Source: Fluviicola sp.
GTDB lineage: Bacteria; Bacteroidota; Bacteroidia; Flavobacteriales_D; Crocinitomicaceae
NCBI RefSeq assembly: GCF_039596395.1
Contig: NZ_JBCNJT010000001.1
Coordinates: forward strand, 310,001-374,000
Direction of reading: 5' to 3'
Length of the DNA stretch: 64,000 bases
Shown: positions 18,656 through 28,492 of the stretch, piece by piece
Numbering within the stretch: the stretch's first letter is position 1
How the letters are laid out: each line of letters begins with the position of its first letter
Position numbers and translations under genes: made by a program
Notes under the pieces: generated by a model
Told to the model about the DNA's origin: nothing
The model's database searches: none
The model's input: only the letters and a program-made list of their open reading frames with translations

Positions 18656-19585
18656 ATGAGTCTATTGACAGTTGGTAGTGTGGCATTCGATGCTATTGAG
18701 ACACCATTCGGAAAAACAGATAAGATTGTAGGTGGTGCAGGAACTTTTATTGCATTGTCTGCTTCAAACTTTATAAAGGATCAACGTATTGTTTCGGTGG
18801 TCGGAGATGATTTCCCGCAGGAAACGTTGGATCTTTTGCGTTCTAAAGGTGTTGCTTTGGAAGGATTGCAGATCAAGCAAGGTGAAAAAACCTTCTTTTG
18901 GTCGGGCCGCTACCACAACGATATGAACTCAAGAGATACCCTGGTGACCGAATTGAATGTATTGGGTGATTTTGATCCGATTATTCCGGATTCTTACCAG
19001 GGAGTTGAATACCTGATGTTGGGGAACTTAAGCCCGCAGGTACAGCGCCAGGTGATCGAGCGTTTGACAAAAAGACCGAAGCTGATCGCAATGGATACGA
19101 TGAATTTCTGGATGGACATCGCGTTGGATGATTTGAAACAAACCTTGAAATTGATCGATGTATTGATCATTAACGATGAAGAAGCACGTCAATTGTCGGG
19201 AGAATATTCACTGGTAAAAGCAAGCCGTGTAATTCGTGCAATGGGTCCTAAGACTTTGATCATTAAAAAAGGAGAGCACGGAGCTTTGTTGTTCCAGGAC
19301 GACCAGGTATTCTTCGCACCGGCTTTACCATTGGAAGATGTTTTCGATCCGACAGGAGCAGGAGATACATTTGCAGGAGGATTTATCGGTTACATCGCTG
19401 CAACGGATGATGCTTCTTTTGAAAATATGAAACGCGCAATTATTGCCGGTTCTGCTTTGGCGTCTTTCTGTGTGGAAAAATTCGGAACAGAACGCTTACT
19501 GGAAATTAATCACGATGAGATTGAAGCGCGAATTGCACGCTTTATTTCATTGACAAATTTCGAAATGTCAACTGTAGTTGGTTAA
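18656..19585 (+). CDS. PfkB-family sugar/nucleoside kinase
   Basis: A 309-residue ribokinase-fold protein that phosphorylates a sugar or nucleoside with ATP. The N-terminus has the family substrate motif (VGSVAFDAIETPFG, then GGAGTFIALSAS), and the C-terminal signature DPTGAGDTFAGGF sits at D231-F243 with the catalytic base D237 and the anion hole GAGD. The specific substrate cannot be named. It heads a plus-strand series that continues with a DUF349 gene 37 bp later. Confidence 0.92.
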   Translation: MSLLTVGSVAFDAIETPFGKTDKIVGGAGTFIALSASNFIKDQRIVSVVGDDFPQETLDLLRSKGVALEGLQIKQGEKTFFWSGRYHNDMNSRDTLVTELNVLGDFDPIIPDSYQGVEYLMLGNLSPQVQRQVIERLTKRPKLIAMDTMNFWMDIALDDLKQTLKLIDVLIINDEEARQLSGEYSLVKASRVIRAMGPKTLIIKKGEHGALLFQDDQVFFAPALPLEDVFDPTGAGDTFAGGFIGYIAATDDASFENMKRAIIAGSALASFCVEKFGTERLLEINHDEIEARIARFISLTNFEMSTVVG

Positions 19586-19622
19586 ATAGTTGTAAATTGA
19601 ACTACCACTAAAAAGCTTTATC

Positions 19623-21320
19623 ATGGAAAAGGCAGGTTTATTAGAGTCGTTAAAAAATCTCGTGCAGCAGGAAGATGCGCTGGCTGTGGCGCGTGAAGTG
19701 AGTGAATTGCGGAATCAGTTTGAGGATGTGGTTCTGGAAGAGGATCGTCAATTCCAGGTGAAACAGCTGGAAGCCCAGGAAAAGGGTGAGCCGGTTGAAG
19801 AGCGTGTTGCTGATCCTGTGCGGGAAGAGTTTTATAACCTGTACAATGAATTCCGTGAGCGTAAAAACGGATTGCAAAAAGCAAAGAAAGAAGCGGAAGA
19901 ATCCAACTTACGTCGCAAAAAAGCACTTTTGGAAAGACTGAAGGATGTTGTCGAAAAAGAAGAGAACATCGGCGCAGCCATGACTGCATACAAAGAAATC
20001 CACGATGCATGGAAAGAAGTCGGAGATATTCCGCGTGAAAAACGCCAGGATATCCAATCCGAGTATTCCCGCTTGCTGGAAACGTTCTTTTACCACATTA
20101 AGATTTACCGCGAATTGCGCGAGCACGACCTACACCGCAATCACCAATTGAAACTGGATGTCATTCGCAGGATCCAGGATCTATCCAAGGTAGAGCATGT
20201 AAAAGATGTGGAGCAGGCTATCAAAACGCTTCAGAACGAATGGGACGAAACCGGACCTGTTGGAAATGATGCGTGGGAAGGCCTGAAGAATTCCTATTGG
20301 GATGCTGTTCGTGCAGTTTATGCGCGTATCCAGGCTTTCTACGATGAAAAACGGACGGAACTGGCCGGAAACCTGGAGCTTAAAAAAGAAATTGCCCGCA
20401 AAGCCGCTGAATTGGTAAAAGATTTCGCTTCTACAAGTACGAAAGAATGGGATCAGGCAACTGCTTCTTTACTGGCTTTACAGGAAGAGTGGAAGAAGAT
20501 CGGCTTTGGTCCGCGCAAGGAAAACGAAGAGGTCTGGAAAGAATTCCGTGCTTCCTGTGATGAATTCTTTGCTAAGAAGAAGGAGTTCTTTGACGGTGTC
20601 AGAGGAAAATTCGATGAAGTAGCTGCGAAAAAACAACAGTTGGTTGATAAACTGGAAGAATTGAAACATTCTACCGAATGGAAGAAAACAACCGACCAGA
20701 TCCTGGCTATTCAAAAAGACTGGAAAGAATTGGGAAGTGCAGGGCAACGATTCGAGCAAAAATTGTGGAAAGAGTTCCGTGCGGCTTGTGATCATTTCTT
20801 CGAAGCAAAACAGGCACATTTCAGTTCGAAAGACAAAGAATTTGAAGGGAATCTGGCCCTGAAGATGGAATTGATCGACCGTATCAAAGCGGCAACTATT
20901 CCGGAAGATAAAAAAGAAGCAATGGCCTTGCTGAAAGGTTTTGCAACGGAATTCAACGAGATCGGACACGTGCCGATGAAGGAGAAAGACCGGGTGTTCC
21001 ATGCTTACAAAGAAGCGTTGGATGCGCATTACAAGAAATTGAAACTGGAAGGCGAGGAGCAGGAAAAAATGCTGTTCCAGGCCCGATTGGATACTATGAA
21101 AGCAGATCCGAACTCGGAACGCGCTTTGGCAAGAGAGAAATACGACTTGCACGACAAGATAAACAAACTGAAATCGGATATTTTACAATTTGAGAACAAC
21201 CTTGGTTTCTTTGCGAAATCGAAAGGAGCAGACTTGTTGAAGAAAGAAGTGGAAGGTAAAATTGCAGCGGCTCAACGCAAAATTGAAGAGCTGAAAGCGA
21301 AGATTAAAATGATCCAGTAA
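19623..21320 (+). CDS. DUF349 repeat, coiled-coil protein
   Basis: The 565-residue, highly charged protein contains several DUF349 units of roughly 70 residues, recognisable by repeated W-K-E-[LIV]-G and LWKEFRAACDHFF-type motifs (for example EEWKKIGFGPRKENEEVW and KDWKELGSAGQRFEQKLW). The end (from about residue 500) is a long coiled coil (DKINKLKSDILQFENNL). Such proteins are common in Bacteroidota; the biochemical role is unknown to me. It is followed after 3 bp by a membrane-protein gene and so is probably in one transcript with it. Confidence 0.85.
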   Translation: MEKAGLLESLKNLVQQEDALAVAREVSELRNQFEDVVLEEDRQFQVKQLEAQEKGEPVEERVADPVREEFYNLYNEFRERKNGLQKAKKEAEESNLRRKKALLERLKDVVEKEENIGAAMTAYKEIHDAWKEVGDIPREKRQDIQSEYSRLLETFFYHIKIYRELREHDLHRNHQLKLDVIRRIQDLSKVEHVKDVEQAIKTLQNEWDETGPVGNDAWEGLKNSYWDAVRAVYARIQAFYDEKRTELAGNLELKKEIARKAAELVKDFASTSTKEWDQATASLLALQEEWKKIGFGPRKENEEVWKEFRASCDEFFAKKKEFFDGVRGKFDEVAAKKQQLVDKLEELKHSTEWKKTTDQILAIQKDWKELGSAGQRFEQKLWKEFRAACDHFFEAKQAHFSSKDKEFEGNLALKMELIDRIKAATIPEDKKEAMALLKGFATEFNEIGHVPMKEKDRVFHAYKEALDAHYKKLKLEGEEQEKMLFQARLDTMKADPNSERALAREKYDLHDKINKLKSDILQFENNLGFFAKSKGADLLKKEVEGKIAAAQRKIEELKAKIKMIQ

Positions 21321-21323
21321 TCG

Positions 21324-21989
21324 ATGAATCGTTCCATAAACATTTTACTGATTTTCTTCTCGTTTCCGGCATTTGCATTTATTATTTGCGTCGCATTCGA
21401 TATTCATTTTTTCAATATCCCGATTGCAGAACTACCGTTTAAATTTCACATTTTTATCGGAATTGCAACGCTTTTGCTGCTGCTGATCATTCGCAGGTCG
21501 GTGAGCCGCTGGGTTGGAGTTGGCATGACACGGAAGCCCGAACGATTCTTGTGGAGTACGCCAGTTTCAGAACCCCGTAAAAAGCAGGTTCGTTTATTCC
21601 TGATGATGGAAGCATTGCTCGCTCTTTTTGCGATGATTACCGTGTTTTTACTGACGATGGAAGCATGGCCGGTTGCAGTGGTTTATGGAATCATGTTTCT
21701 CGACCAAATCCTGTTTCTTGCTATTGCGCAAGGGTGGTTTCGTGTCGGAGTGACGCATAAAGCAGTAGTGGTTGCAGACCGCGAAGTACGCCTGTTGTTC
21801 TTTTCCGGTTTGCGCAGGATCGAAACACATCAGCAAACGCTTTATTTCGAATACATTGAGGATTTACAGTTGTTTTTCCCGGTGAATTGCATCCCGGAAG
21901 GAAAATACGACGAATTCAGAACTGCTTTGGAGGAGCGTGTGAACCGGGATCGCGTGTTTTTCTCGGAAGGATTTAAAGCGTTGAACTGA
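21324..21989 (+). CDS. membrane protein of unknown function
   Basis: A 221-residue protein with two N-terminal membrane segments (about 6-28 and 41-60) and two more in the middle (about 90-115 and 118-136), then a soluble C-terminal part of about 80 residues. I recognise no family. The start is 3 bp after the DUF349 stop, and the next gene begins 2 bp after its stop, so it is translationally coupled in the group. Confidence 0.7.
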   Translation: MNRSINILLIFFSFPAFAFIICVAFDIHFFNIPIAELPFKFHIFIGIATLLLLLIIRRSVSRWVGVGMTRKPERFLWSTPVSEPRKKQVRLFLMMEALLALFAMITVFLLTMEAWPVAVVYGIMFLDQILFLAIAQGWFRVGVTHKAVVVADREVRLLFFSGLRRIETHQQTLYFEYIEDLQLFFPVNCIPEGKYDEFRTALEERVNRDRVFFSEGFKALN

Positions 21990-21991
21990 TT

Positions 21992-22333
21992 ATGGGAGCA
22001 TTACTGAAAAGACCCATTTTATTCGGACTGTTGATCGGAGTCATGTTACTGGTGCTCTGCATCTTTGTTACAATCCCAATGTATGACGGGATTTTTCATT
22101 ACGATCACGAACTGGTTCACATTCAAACCGAAGGAAAAGTGGCATTGAGTTATTATTTCGGGAACGGCCTGGAACGGACAAGAGCCAACGGTATCCTGCC
22201 AACCAAAATCGAATTAAAACCGATTGGTTATGTCCTGTTTATCCTGATACACGCCGGGTTGCCTGCTTTGGTAGCCATTCGTTTCCGGATGAGCAATGCC
22301 CGAAAGAATATCGAAACACCGCCCAATGAGTAA
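21992..22333 (+). CDS. small membrane protein of unknown function
   Basis: A 113-residue protein with one hydrophobic segment near the N-terminus (about 9-30) and another near the end (about 77-95), separated by a polar loop. No family recognised. It overlaps the EamA gene by 8 bp and follows the previous gene by 2 bp, placing it firmly in the operon. Confidence 0.65.
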   Translation: MGALLKRPILFGLLIGVMLLVLCIFVTIPMYDGIFHYDHELVHIQTEGKVALSYYFGNGLERTRANGILPTKIELKPIGYVLFILIHAGLPALVAIRFRMSNARKNIETPPNE

Positions 22334-23225
22334 AGATCTGCGCAGCTGGCTTTCTCTTTTCATTTTAGCAGGTATTTGGGGTGCTTCATTCATTTTGATG
22401 AAGCGCGGAATGTTCGATGAAACCGGCGGACATATTTTCTCCGATTCACAGGTCGGAGCACTTCGCATGGCAATTGCCGGTTTGGTCATGTTGCCTTTCG
22501 GATTGATGAACCTCCGGAAGATTAAACACTGGAAACAAGTCGTTTATTTATTGATCGTAGGAAGCTGCGGAAATTTCTTCCCGGCATTCCTGTTCACCTT
22601 CGCAGAAACAAAACTCTCTTCCGGGCTGGCCGGAATGCTGAATAGTTTTACGCCGTTTTTTACCCTGATTTTGGGCTTTTTGTTCTTTAAGCAAAAGATC
22701 CGTTTGAAACAGGTGATCGGATTGTTGATCGCGTTTTTCGGAATCTGCATCCTGGTCGGAATCCTGAATAGTGCGCCCGTTGAAATTTCACTCATACATG
22801 TAGGCGCAATCCTTTTGGCTACCCTGATGTATGCAACGAGTTTAAATACGATCAAATTCAAACTGAGCGAATTCAAATCGCTCGAAATTGCTTCCCTGTC
22901 GTTTACGTTCCTGGCAATACCGGCATGGATTGTTACTTTGAGCCTGAATACTTCACACGTACTTCAAACCAACGAACATGCATTCGAAGCCTTGGGATAC
23001 ATCAGCATCCTGAGCATTTTCGGAACGTGTTTGGCTTTGCTCTTATTCAACCGGATCATTGCGCTGAAGTCACCTATGTTTGCCAGTTCCGTAACCTATA
23101 TGATCCCGATTGTTGCGGTGATCCTGGGAGTTTTGTTGAACAACGAGAAATTCTATACGTCCCAGTTTGTGGGAATGCTGGTAATAGTCGGCGGAGTTTA
23201 TCTGGTGAATTCGAAACAAAAGTAG
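22326..23225 (+). CDS. EamA/DMT-family transporter
   Basis: I use the ATG at 22326, which overlaps the preceding stop by 8 bp; an upstream in-frame ATG at 22296 would give 10 more residues lacking family character. The 299-residue protein has about ten hydrophobic helices arranged as two EamA repeats; GIWGASFILMKRG near the N-terminus and PVEISLIHVGAILLATLMYA at the start of the second half are family-typical. These proteins export metabolites across the inner membrane; the substrate is unknown. The stop codon lies inside the palindromic terminator at 23214-23257. Confidence 0.88.
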   Translation: MSKDLRSWLSLFILAGIWGASFILMKRGMFDETGGHIFSDSQVGALRMAIAGLVMLPFGLMNLRKIKHWKQVVYLLIVGSCGNFFPAFLFTFAETKLSSGLAGMLNSFTPFFTLILGFLFFKQKIRLKQVIGLLIAFFGICILVGILNSAPVEISLIHVGAILLATLMYATSLNTIKFKLSEFKSLEIASLSFTFLAIPAWIVTLSLNTSHVLQTNEHAFEALGYISILSIFGTCLALLLFNRIIALKSPMFASSVTYMIPIVAVILGVLLNNEKFYTSQFVGMLVIVGGVYLVNSKQK

Positions 23226-23257
23226 GCACGCGACGCGTCGCGTGCCTACTTTTGTTT
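23214..23257. terminator. 44-bp perfect palindrome, palindrome family copy 2
   Basis: Perfectly self-complementary over 44 bp around GACGCGTC, flanked by A- and T-runs. It contains the stop codon of the EamA gene and ends 6 bp before the stop of the convergent TonB-receptor gene, so it terminates both. The core GTAGGCACGCGA is shared with the copies at 12436, 25651 and 56232. Confidence 0.8.
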
Positions 23258-23262
23258 ACAGA

Positions 23263-25626
23263 TCAAAACTCCAATCGATAGCTCAACACCGGCAATAATG
23301 GCGTCTGATACCAATAATTGACCTGGCCGGTTTTTGCCTCAAAATATTGTCCTCCCACATTTTTGCGGTTTGTGGTGTTCTGAATGTCCAGTGCTACAGT
23401 GCTTGTCAGTCTTTTGTAGTTGCGTTTCAGGCTCAAGCGAACATCCAATCGGTAATAATCCGGCATTCTTTTGCTGTAGGTCTGCGTCGTTATAAATTTC
23501 GTTTCTCCTGCTGCTACGGAAGCATTCAGATCAATAGGCGTATAACGAAAACCACCGACATAAATGGACTTAATGTTGAAGCCAATGGTCCTGTTTTTCC
23601 CTTTTTTGTTCAGGTTCCATTCTTTTCCGATCGTCAGGGAAGTTGCGTAGTTGGTGTTGAAACGCGTATCGTACCAGTTCCCGTTGGCAGCTTTGTATTT
23701 AGACTCATAGAGCGAAGCTGAGAGCAGGTAATAGAGATTCCTGAACAGGAACCGCTCGTAAGTCAATTCGATGCCGTAATTCCGACCAAGCCCCGAATTT
23801 GTCAAAGCTTCGGAAGGGAAACCGTCCGTGGAATTTAAGATCGAATATGTGCTTGTGGGATCTTTACTGATCGGAACATGGAACAAATGCTGGTAATACA
23901 CTTCTGTTTTGATGTGTTCATGATCGTTGATCACGAAATCGTACCCGAAAACCACATGATGTGCTTTACTGAGTTTTAAATTCCGGTTTGGAAATGTGGT
24001 TGTTCCGTTTTCCGTGCGTTCCACAAAGTAAACGCCGATTGGCTGTAACTGGCTGTGTAACCCGTATCCAATGGTTAGATGATGTTTCGGATGGACATCA
24101 TAACGCAATGATGCTCTCGGTTCCAGTGAACTGCTGTTATTCAGGAATAACTGAAAGTGATGAATGCCGATATTTGCCGTTAACTTATCCGTGATATGCG
24201 TGTTCCATTGGAAAAATGTCTGCAACGTTTGAGTATTCCCTTTTTCGTTGATTTGTTCCAGTAAAACAGTCGAATCGCCCATGTCGCTTTGTTTTAAGCG
24301 ATAACCCAGTTGGTTCAGAATGAATCCTGCGCGGATATTGTTTTTCGGATTGATCTTTTGGGTGTAAGTGCTTGAAAGCGTTAACTTATTCTGCAGGAAC
24401 CGCTGTTCATATTCCCTGACCAGAGAACTGTAATCATTCTGCAAACGATCTTGTTTATAACCGTTTTCAGTCCCGGAAAATACCAGGGCCGTTTTTAAAT
24501 AGGATTTATTGCTGAAAAGTTTCGTATTGGTGATTCCAACTGCTCCCGTGTTGCTGTAAAAATTGGTGTTCAGCCGGAGAAAATCATCTTCCTGCCAGCG
24601 CAGGGAATCTTTTTCAGCGGTAGTTGTCTGATAGCTTAATCCGCCGAAACCAAAGACTGTAAATTTGCCTGTTTTTTTGGTCGGAAGGTAGAGATTGAAA
24701 GACAGGTCCTGGAAATTGGTATTTGCATCGCCGATCGGAATCCCGATTTTCCCGAGGATGTTCAGGGTCGAATAGCGGTAATTAATCAAATAGGATCCCT
24801 CGTATCCTTTTTTGAAAGGACCTTCGGTTGCGACGTCTAATCCCAATATTCCGAGCTGCACCGTGTATTCGCGTCGTTCATTATTTCCTTTTCTCAGGCG
24901 CAGATCGAACACTCCGGAAAGTGCATTTCCGTATTCCGCGGCAAAAGCCCCGGTGGAAAAGTCGGAATTACTCAGAAGTTGTGCGCTTAGAATGGAGATT
25001 CCACCACCGGCTGTTCCAACGTTTGAAAAATGATTCGGATTCGGAATTTCAACACCTTCCATACGCCACAGAAGACCGTTCGGTGAATTTCCACGGATCG
25101 AAATGTGATTGTTGCCGTCACCCGCTGTTACCACACCTGCAAAAGAAGTAGCCATTCTCGCCGGATCATTCACTGCTGCTGCAAACTTTTGGGTTTCTTC
25201 CACGGAAAATGTTCGTGTACTGACAGTTGACAGTTCGTTTAGTGGTTTGTTTTTATCCGTTTTGGCTGAAACCACCACTTCGTTTATTTTCTGAATGTCT
25301 TCTTCCAGGTTGATAGTCAATACCAATTCCTTTCCTGCGTTTACAGTAACGTTTTGCATCGTAAACGGTTTATAGTCGGTAGCTGAAATTTCAATGGACC
25401 TGCTCCCTACAGGAACGCGGGACAAGGTGAATTTACCGCTTTTGTCTGTCACTGCATGGATGACGGAATCCAAGCCGGTGATTTTGACAATCGCACCCGG
25501 GATAGAGGATTGGGAAATATTGTCGACAACTGTGCCGCGAACCGTTTGTGTTTGGGAAAAGCAGGTGTTGACAATAAAGCATAGCAATCCCGATACGAAG
25601 AATTTCGTTACTTTTTTTTGGAGCAT
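23263..25626 (-). CDS. TonB-dependent outer-membrane receptor
   Basis: The 787-residue protein has a signal peptide (ending CFSQ), a carboxypeptidase-regulatory-like domain (about 28-105; GTVVDNISQSSIPGAIVKI), a plug domain (about 120-230; ISIRGNSPNGLLWRMEGVEI) and a C-terminal beta-barrel ending in SYRLEF with a terminal Phe, as expected for assembly by the BAM complex. It imports an unknown substrate powered by TonB. It lies downstream of the GIN lipoprotein gene but is separated from it by a terminator hairpin. Confidence 0.9.
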   Translation of the reverse strand: MLQKKVTKFFVSGLLCFIVNTCFSQTQTVRGTVVDNISQSSIPGAIVKITGLDSVIHAVTDKSGKFTLSRVPVGSRSIEISATDYKPFTMQNVTVNAGKELVLTINLEEDIQKINEVVVSAKTDKNKPLNELSTVSTRTFSVEETQKFAAAVNDPARMATSFAGVVTAGDGNNHISIRGNSPNGLLWRMEGVEIPNPNHFSNVGTAGGGISILSAQLLSNSDFSTGAFAAEYGNALSGVFDLRLRKGNNERREYTVQLGILGLDVATEGPFKKGYEGSYLINYRYSTLNILGKIGIPIGDANTNFQDLSFNLYLPTKKTGKFTVFGFGGLSYQTTTAEKDSLRWQEDDFLRLNTNFYSNTGAVGITNTKLFSNKSYLKTALVFSGTENGYKQDRLQNDYSSLVREYEQRFLQNKLTLSSTYTQKINPKNNIRAGFILNQLGYRLKQSDMGDSTVLLEQINEKGNTQTLQTFFQWNTHITDKLTANIGIHHFQLFLNNSSSLEPRASLRYDVHPKHHLTIGYGLHSQLQPIGVYFVERTENGTTTFPNRNLKLSKAHHVVFGYDFVINDHEHIKTEVYYQHLFHVPISKDPTSTYSILNSTDGFPSEALTNSGLGRNYGIELTYERFLFRNLYYLLSASLYESKYKAANGNWYDTRFNTNYATSLTIGKEWNLNKKGKNRTIGFNIKSIYVGGFRYTPIDLNASVAAGETKFITTQTYSKRMPDYYRLDVRLSLKRNYKRLTSTVALDIQNTTNRKNVGGQYFEAKTGQVNYWYQTPLLPVLSYRLEF

Positions 25627-25650
25627 GATGTTGATTTTTATATGTTATGA

Positions 25651-25684
25651 TCTGTAGGTACGCGACGCCTCGCGTACCTACAGA
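25651..25684 (-). terminator. terminator hairpin, palindrome family copy 3
   Basis: A 15-bp stem (TCTGTAGGTACGCGA and its complement) with a 4-nt loop lies between the stop of the GIN gene (25722) and the start of the TonB receptor (25626). It shares the pattern GTAGG-ACGCGA with the other family copies but lacks flanking A/T runs on one side. Confidence 0.65.
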
Positions 25685-25721
25685 GTGGGCATATCATATA
25701 CCCACGTAATTTATGTTTTGA

Positions 25722-26447
25722 TCAAATATGAATAACTGATCCTGATCCGCTGATGGTGGTGTTAACGACCGGGTTTCCTCTGTAACGGATATCTCCGCTT
25801 CCCGAAATGGTAGCCTTCAATTGGTTTGAAGCCCAAACGGAAATATTCCCGGAACCGCTGATCTTAGCATCTGAATGGTTTGCCGTGAGGTTCTGCATGT
25901 CAATATTTCCCGACCCGCTGATCGTTGATTTTTGGTTTGTTGCCGTTCCTCCTGAAGCAGATATATTACCCGATCCGCTGATTTTTGCTTCCAGTTCTGC
26001 CGAATGAATCGACGACAAGGTGATGTTTCCGGAACCGCTGACGTTCAATTCCAGTGTGGAAGTTGAAATACCGGCTGCCGATTCGATGTTCCCGCTTCCG
26101 CTGATGTCCAGTGCATAAAGATCGGGAGAGTGAACAATGATGTTGATTCCATTGTGTTTGCGGATCCATTTGCGGGAATCTATTTCCAATTCTCCCGAAC
26201 TGATTTCGGTTGTAATAACATCCAACACATTTTGTTGTGCTGAAATCTCCACATAATAAACCGAATCCTGCGTGTAGAATACATGCGCATCGATATCCAG
26301 CGAAATTTTATTGAACCCGCTCAAATCCCGGATTTCTGTCACTGTTTGACCTTTTCCTTTAATGGAATTGAATACCTGTTTTTTACAGGAGGAGAATGGT
26401 ACAGCAAGTAGTAAAATCCCCGGAATGATCCATCTTAAACTTTTCAT
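25722..26447 (-). CDS. GIN-domain (DUF2807) lipoprotein
   Basis: A 241-residue lipoprotein: signal peptide with lipobox VPFSSC (Cys 21). The rest is a head GIN domain with about seven SGSGNI-like turns spaced roughly 20 residues apart, which suggests a beta-helix. Function of the family is not settled; it is common in Bacteroidota surface proteins. It follows the STN/surface-repeat gene, with a dispersed repeat between, and has its own terminator. Confidence 0.88.
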   Translation of the reverse strand: MKSLRWIIPGILLLAVPFSSCKKQVFNSIKGKGQTVTEIRDLSGFNKISLDIDAHVFYTQDSVYYVEISAQQNVLDVITTEISSGELEIDSRKWIRKHNGINIIVHSPDLYALDISGSGNIESAAGISTSTLELNVSGSGNITLSSIHSAELEAKISGSGNISASGGTATNQKSTISGSGNIDMQNLTANHSDAKISGSGNISVWASNQLKATISGSGDIRYRGNPVVNTTISGSGSVIHI

Positions 26448-26519
26448 AAAGACTTTTATTTGTTAGTTGGTTGTATGACAACTCAGGAATGGATTACCCC
26501 TATGAACAGAAATTTTTTT

Positions 26520-26615
26520 CTCCCCTCGAGGGTCTGACCACTCTGACGAGTATCAGGCTCCGTCAAGAGGAGATTAAGAGGGGTGGCACCCTCCTTGGTC
26601 CTCCCTCAAGGGAGG
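26520..26615. repeat. dispersed repeat, copy B
   Basis: The 37-bp core at 26520-26556 matches the reverse complement of 13292-13328 with two differences. A palindrome CCTCCCT-ca-AGGGAGG closes the element at 26600-26615, as a related hairpin does in copy A. It lies between the STN gene and the GIN gene. Confidence 0.65.
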
Positions 26616-26620
26616 AAACA

Positions 26621-28492
26621 TTAGAAGAACCGGATGGCTAGTTTCCCTCCAACCCACAAATGATTGGTAAAACTCCCATTCACGGAAGTGGAAAGCGCTT
26701 TTTGGTGCATTCTGCTCCAGATCGGATCGGTTGCTGCAGTATTTTCCGAGGAATACCAGTTGAGTGTCGGCCCCGCAGCAATACTGAAATTTTTTCCAAA
26801 ACGATACTCAATTCCAAGGAAACTTTTCGTCAGCATATTATAGCTGAAGTTAGCTTTGTCCAAATACAGTTGTTGAGCGGTAAGGTCGATATCCAGGTAC
26901 CATTTTCGTCCCAACTGAAAGACTGAGCCCAATCCATAGCCGAAAGTCCACAGGGAACGTCCGCCGGCTATCTGCATTCCACCGATAAGGATGTTGTGGA
27001 ATTTATCGACACCGGTCCGGAAACTGAGTGTTCCCAATAAATTTTCGTCACAGGCAATTTCAACTTTGTGGTAACCCTTTTTTACAAAGCTCAGGAATCC
27101 TATTGGAATTCCACCCATTGAATCGGCAATGTTCAGGAAACCAAGCTGCGAACCATGCACTTTCTCCGCTAAATTGACCAGGCCGGAAAGTTGGAATCCA
27201 TGAATGATGTGTGCTTTATTTACCAATCCGGCTAGTTGAATTCCGGATACGGTATCGCCCTTGTTTGCAATTCCGGCAATCTGACCGCCGTATACGTTTT
27301 TGGAATGGTTGTAAATTCCTGCCACCTGAATTCCTTTTGTATAGGAAGTATTCAAGTTAGCGATTCCACCGATCTGAACGGCTTTCACCGTATCTTTTAC
27401 GAGGTTGGCAATTCCGGCCACCTGAACATGTTTGACTTTTCCACCGTCTAAATTGATTAATCCCGCTACCTGGACACCGCTTACGTCTTTCGCAACCGTA
27501 TTCACCAGACCTGCCAGTTGAACTCCGGATGAGGTTCCGGAAACCAGGTTCGTCAAACCAGCAATCTGTACATATCTGACATTTCCGTAATCGAAATTGA
27601 CCAGGCCTCCAAGCTCAAAAACGTCAATTCCTTTGGATGAACCAACCAGGAGATTGAACGAAAATTTATTCACGGTATTCACGGATAGCAAGCGGTTGGT
27701 GCTGATTGGCGGAAACAACGAAAACGACACATTGGTAAACAAGGTGTCAGAGATATTTCGCAGGTTTGCACTGCGTTCTTTGAACCGTTTCCAAAACGGA
27801 TTGATGAAAGGGAGGGTGTCTGAAACCGGGAAGTGTGACGGTTTCACCGAATCGATAGAAACGGTGATGCGTACGGAATCCATTGATACGCTTACGGGCG
27901 CTGATTTGGGTTGGAGATAAATGACCAGTGTATTTTGCTGTTTGGAGAAAATAACCACTGTTGTGTCCCTGAAGTCTTCCTTTGCCACGGAAATGGAAAG
28001 TACATCCGTGGTTTTGGGAAACGACAGGTTGAAATAGCCGTATTCATTGGTTACAGCGGATTGTTTGCTTTGTTTGATATAAACACTGGATTCAACGACT
28101 TCGGAAGAATCTTCAGCGTTGAGGATATACCCGTTCAGAATCAGGTTGGAGTTGCTCGCAGAAGAATGTTCGGCCTTTGATTTCGCTGCGGACTTGTAAT
28201 TGACGATTACGTATTTTCCTTTCAATTTATACGAAAATCTTCCGTTGTTGAAAAGTGTATTCAACACGATGCGCAACGGCTGTTTGTCAAACCGGGCTGA
28301 TACGCGTTGTTGATCATCAAAACCTGTATAGGAGAAAACAACCCCGGTTTGATTGGAAATTTGCCGGAATAATTCTTCATAGGTATAATTTCCGGAGCGG
28401 ATCGTAACGTCTTTCTCCAGGTAGGGTGTTTGTGCATTCGAACGGAAAACCACCGTGCAGCAAAGGAATAGAATACCTAAAAAACGGATCAT
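26621..28492 (-). CDS. STN and surface-repeat outer-membrane protein
   Basis: I use the ATG at 28490-28492, which overlaps the FecR stop by 4 bp (ATGA); an ATG three codons upstream is possible. The protein (623 residues) has a signal peptide ending RSNAQ, an STN (secretin/TonB short N-terminal) domain (about 30-100), a carboxypeptidase-regulatory-like domain (about 115-195), and then a run of ten or so 15-16-residue repeats of the type [LIV]AG[LI]xN...GxQ (about 292-452), like the LA_2272 surface-repeat family. A beta-rich C-terminus ends in RFF. It replaces the usual TonB receptor behind a sigma/FecR pair, so it may be the outer-membrane sensor of that system. Confidence 0.82.
   Translation of the reverse strand: MIRFLGILFLCCTVVFRSNAQTPYLEKDVTIRSGNYTYEELFRQISNQTGVVFSYTGFDDQQRVSARFDKQPLRIVLNTLFNNGRFSYKLKGKYVIVNYKSAAKSKAEHSSASNSNLILNGYILNAEDSSEVVESSVYIKQSKQSAVTNEYGYFNLSFPKTTDVLSISVAKEDFRDTTVVIFSKQQNTLVIYLQPKSAPVSVSMDSVRITVSIDSVKPSHFPVSDTLPFINPFWKRFKERSANLRNISDTLFTNVSFSLFPPISTNRLLSVNTVNKFSFNLLVGSSKGIDVFELGGLVNFDYGNVRYVQIAGLTNLVSGTSSGVQLAGLVNTVAKDVSGVQVAGLINLDGGKVKHVQVAGIANLVKDTVKAVQIGGIANLNTSYTKGIQVAGIYNHSKNVYGGQIAGIANKGDTVSGIQLAGLVNKAHIIHGFQLSGLVNLAEKVHGSQLGFLNIADSMGGIPIGFLSFVKKGYHKVEIACDENLLGTLSFRTGVDKFHNILIGGMQIAGGRSLWTFGYGLGSVFQLGRKWYLDIDLTAQQLYLDKANFSYNMLTKSFLGIEYRFGKNFSIAAGPTLNWYSSENTAATDPIWSRMHQKALSTSVNGSFTNHLWVGGKLAIRFF

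Noticed and set aside
25722-26447. Regular short repeats suggesting a CRISPR-like array
   Set aside because: The repeats are at the protein level (SGSGN turns of a GIN domain) and the DNA between units is coding.
27080-27620. Tandem repeat block of about 45-48 bp units
   Set aside because: It is the coding sequence of the 15-16-residue surface repeats, not a separate DNA element.
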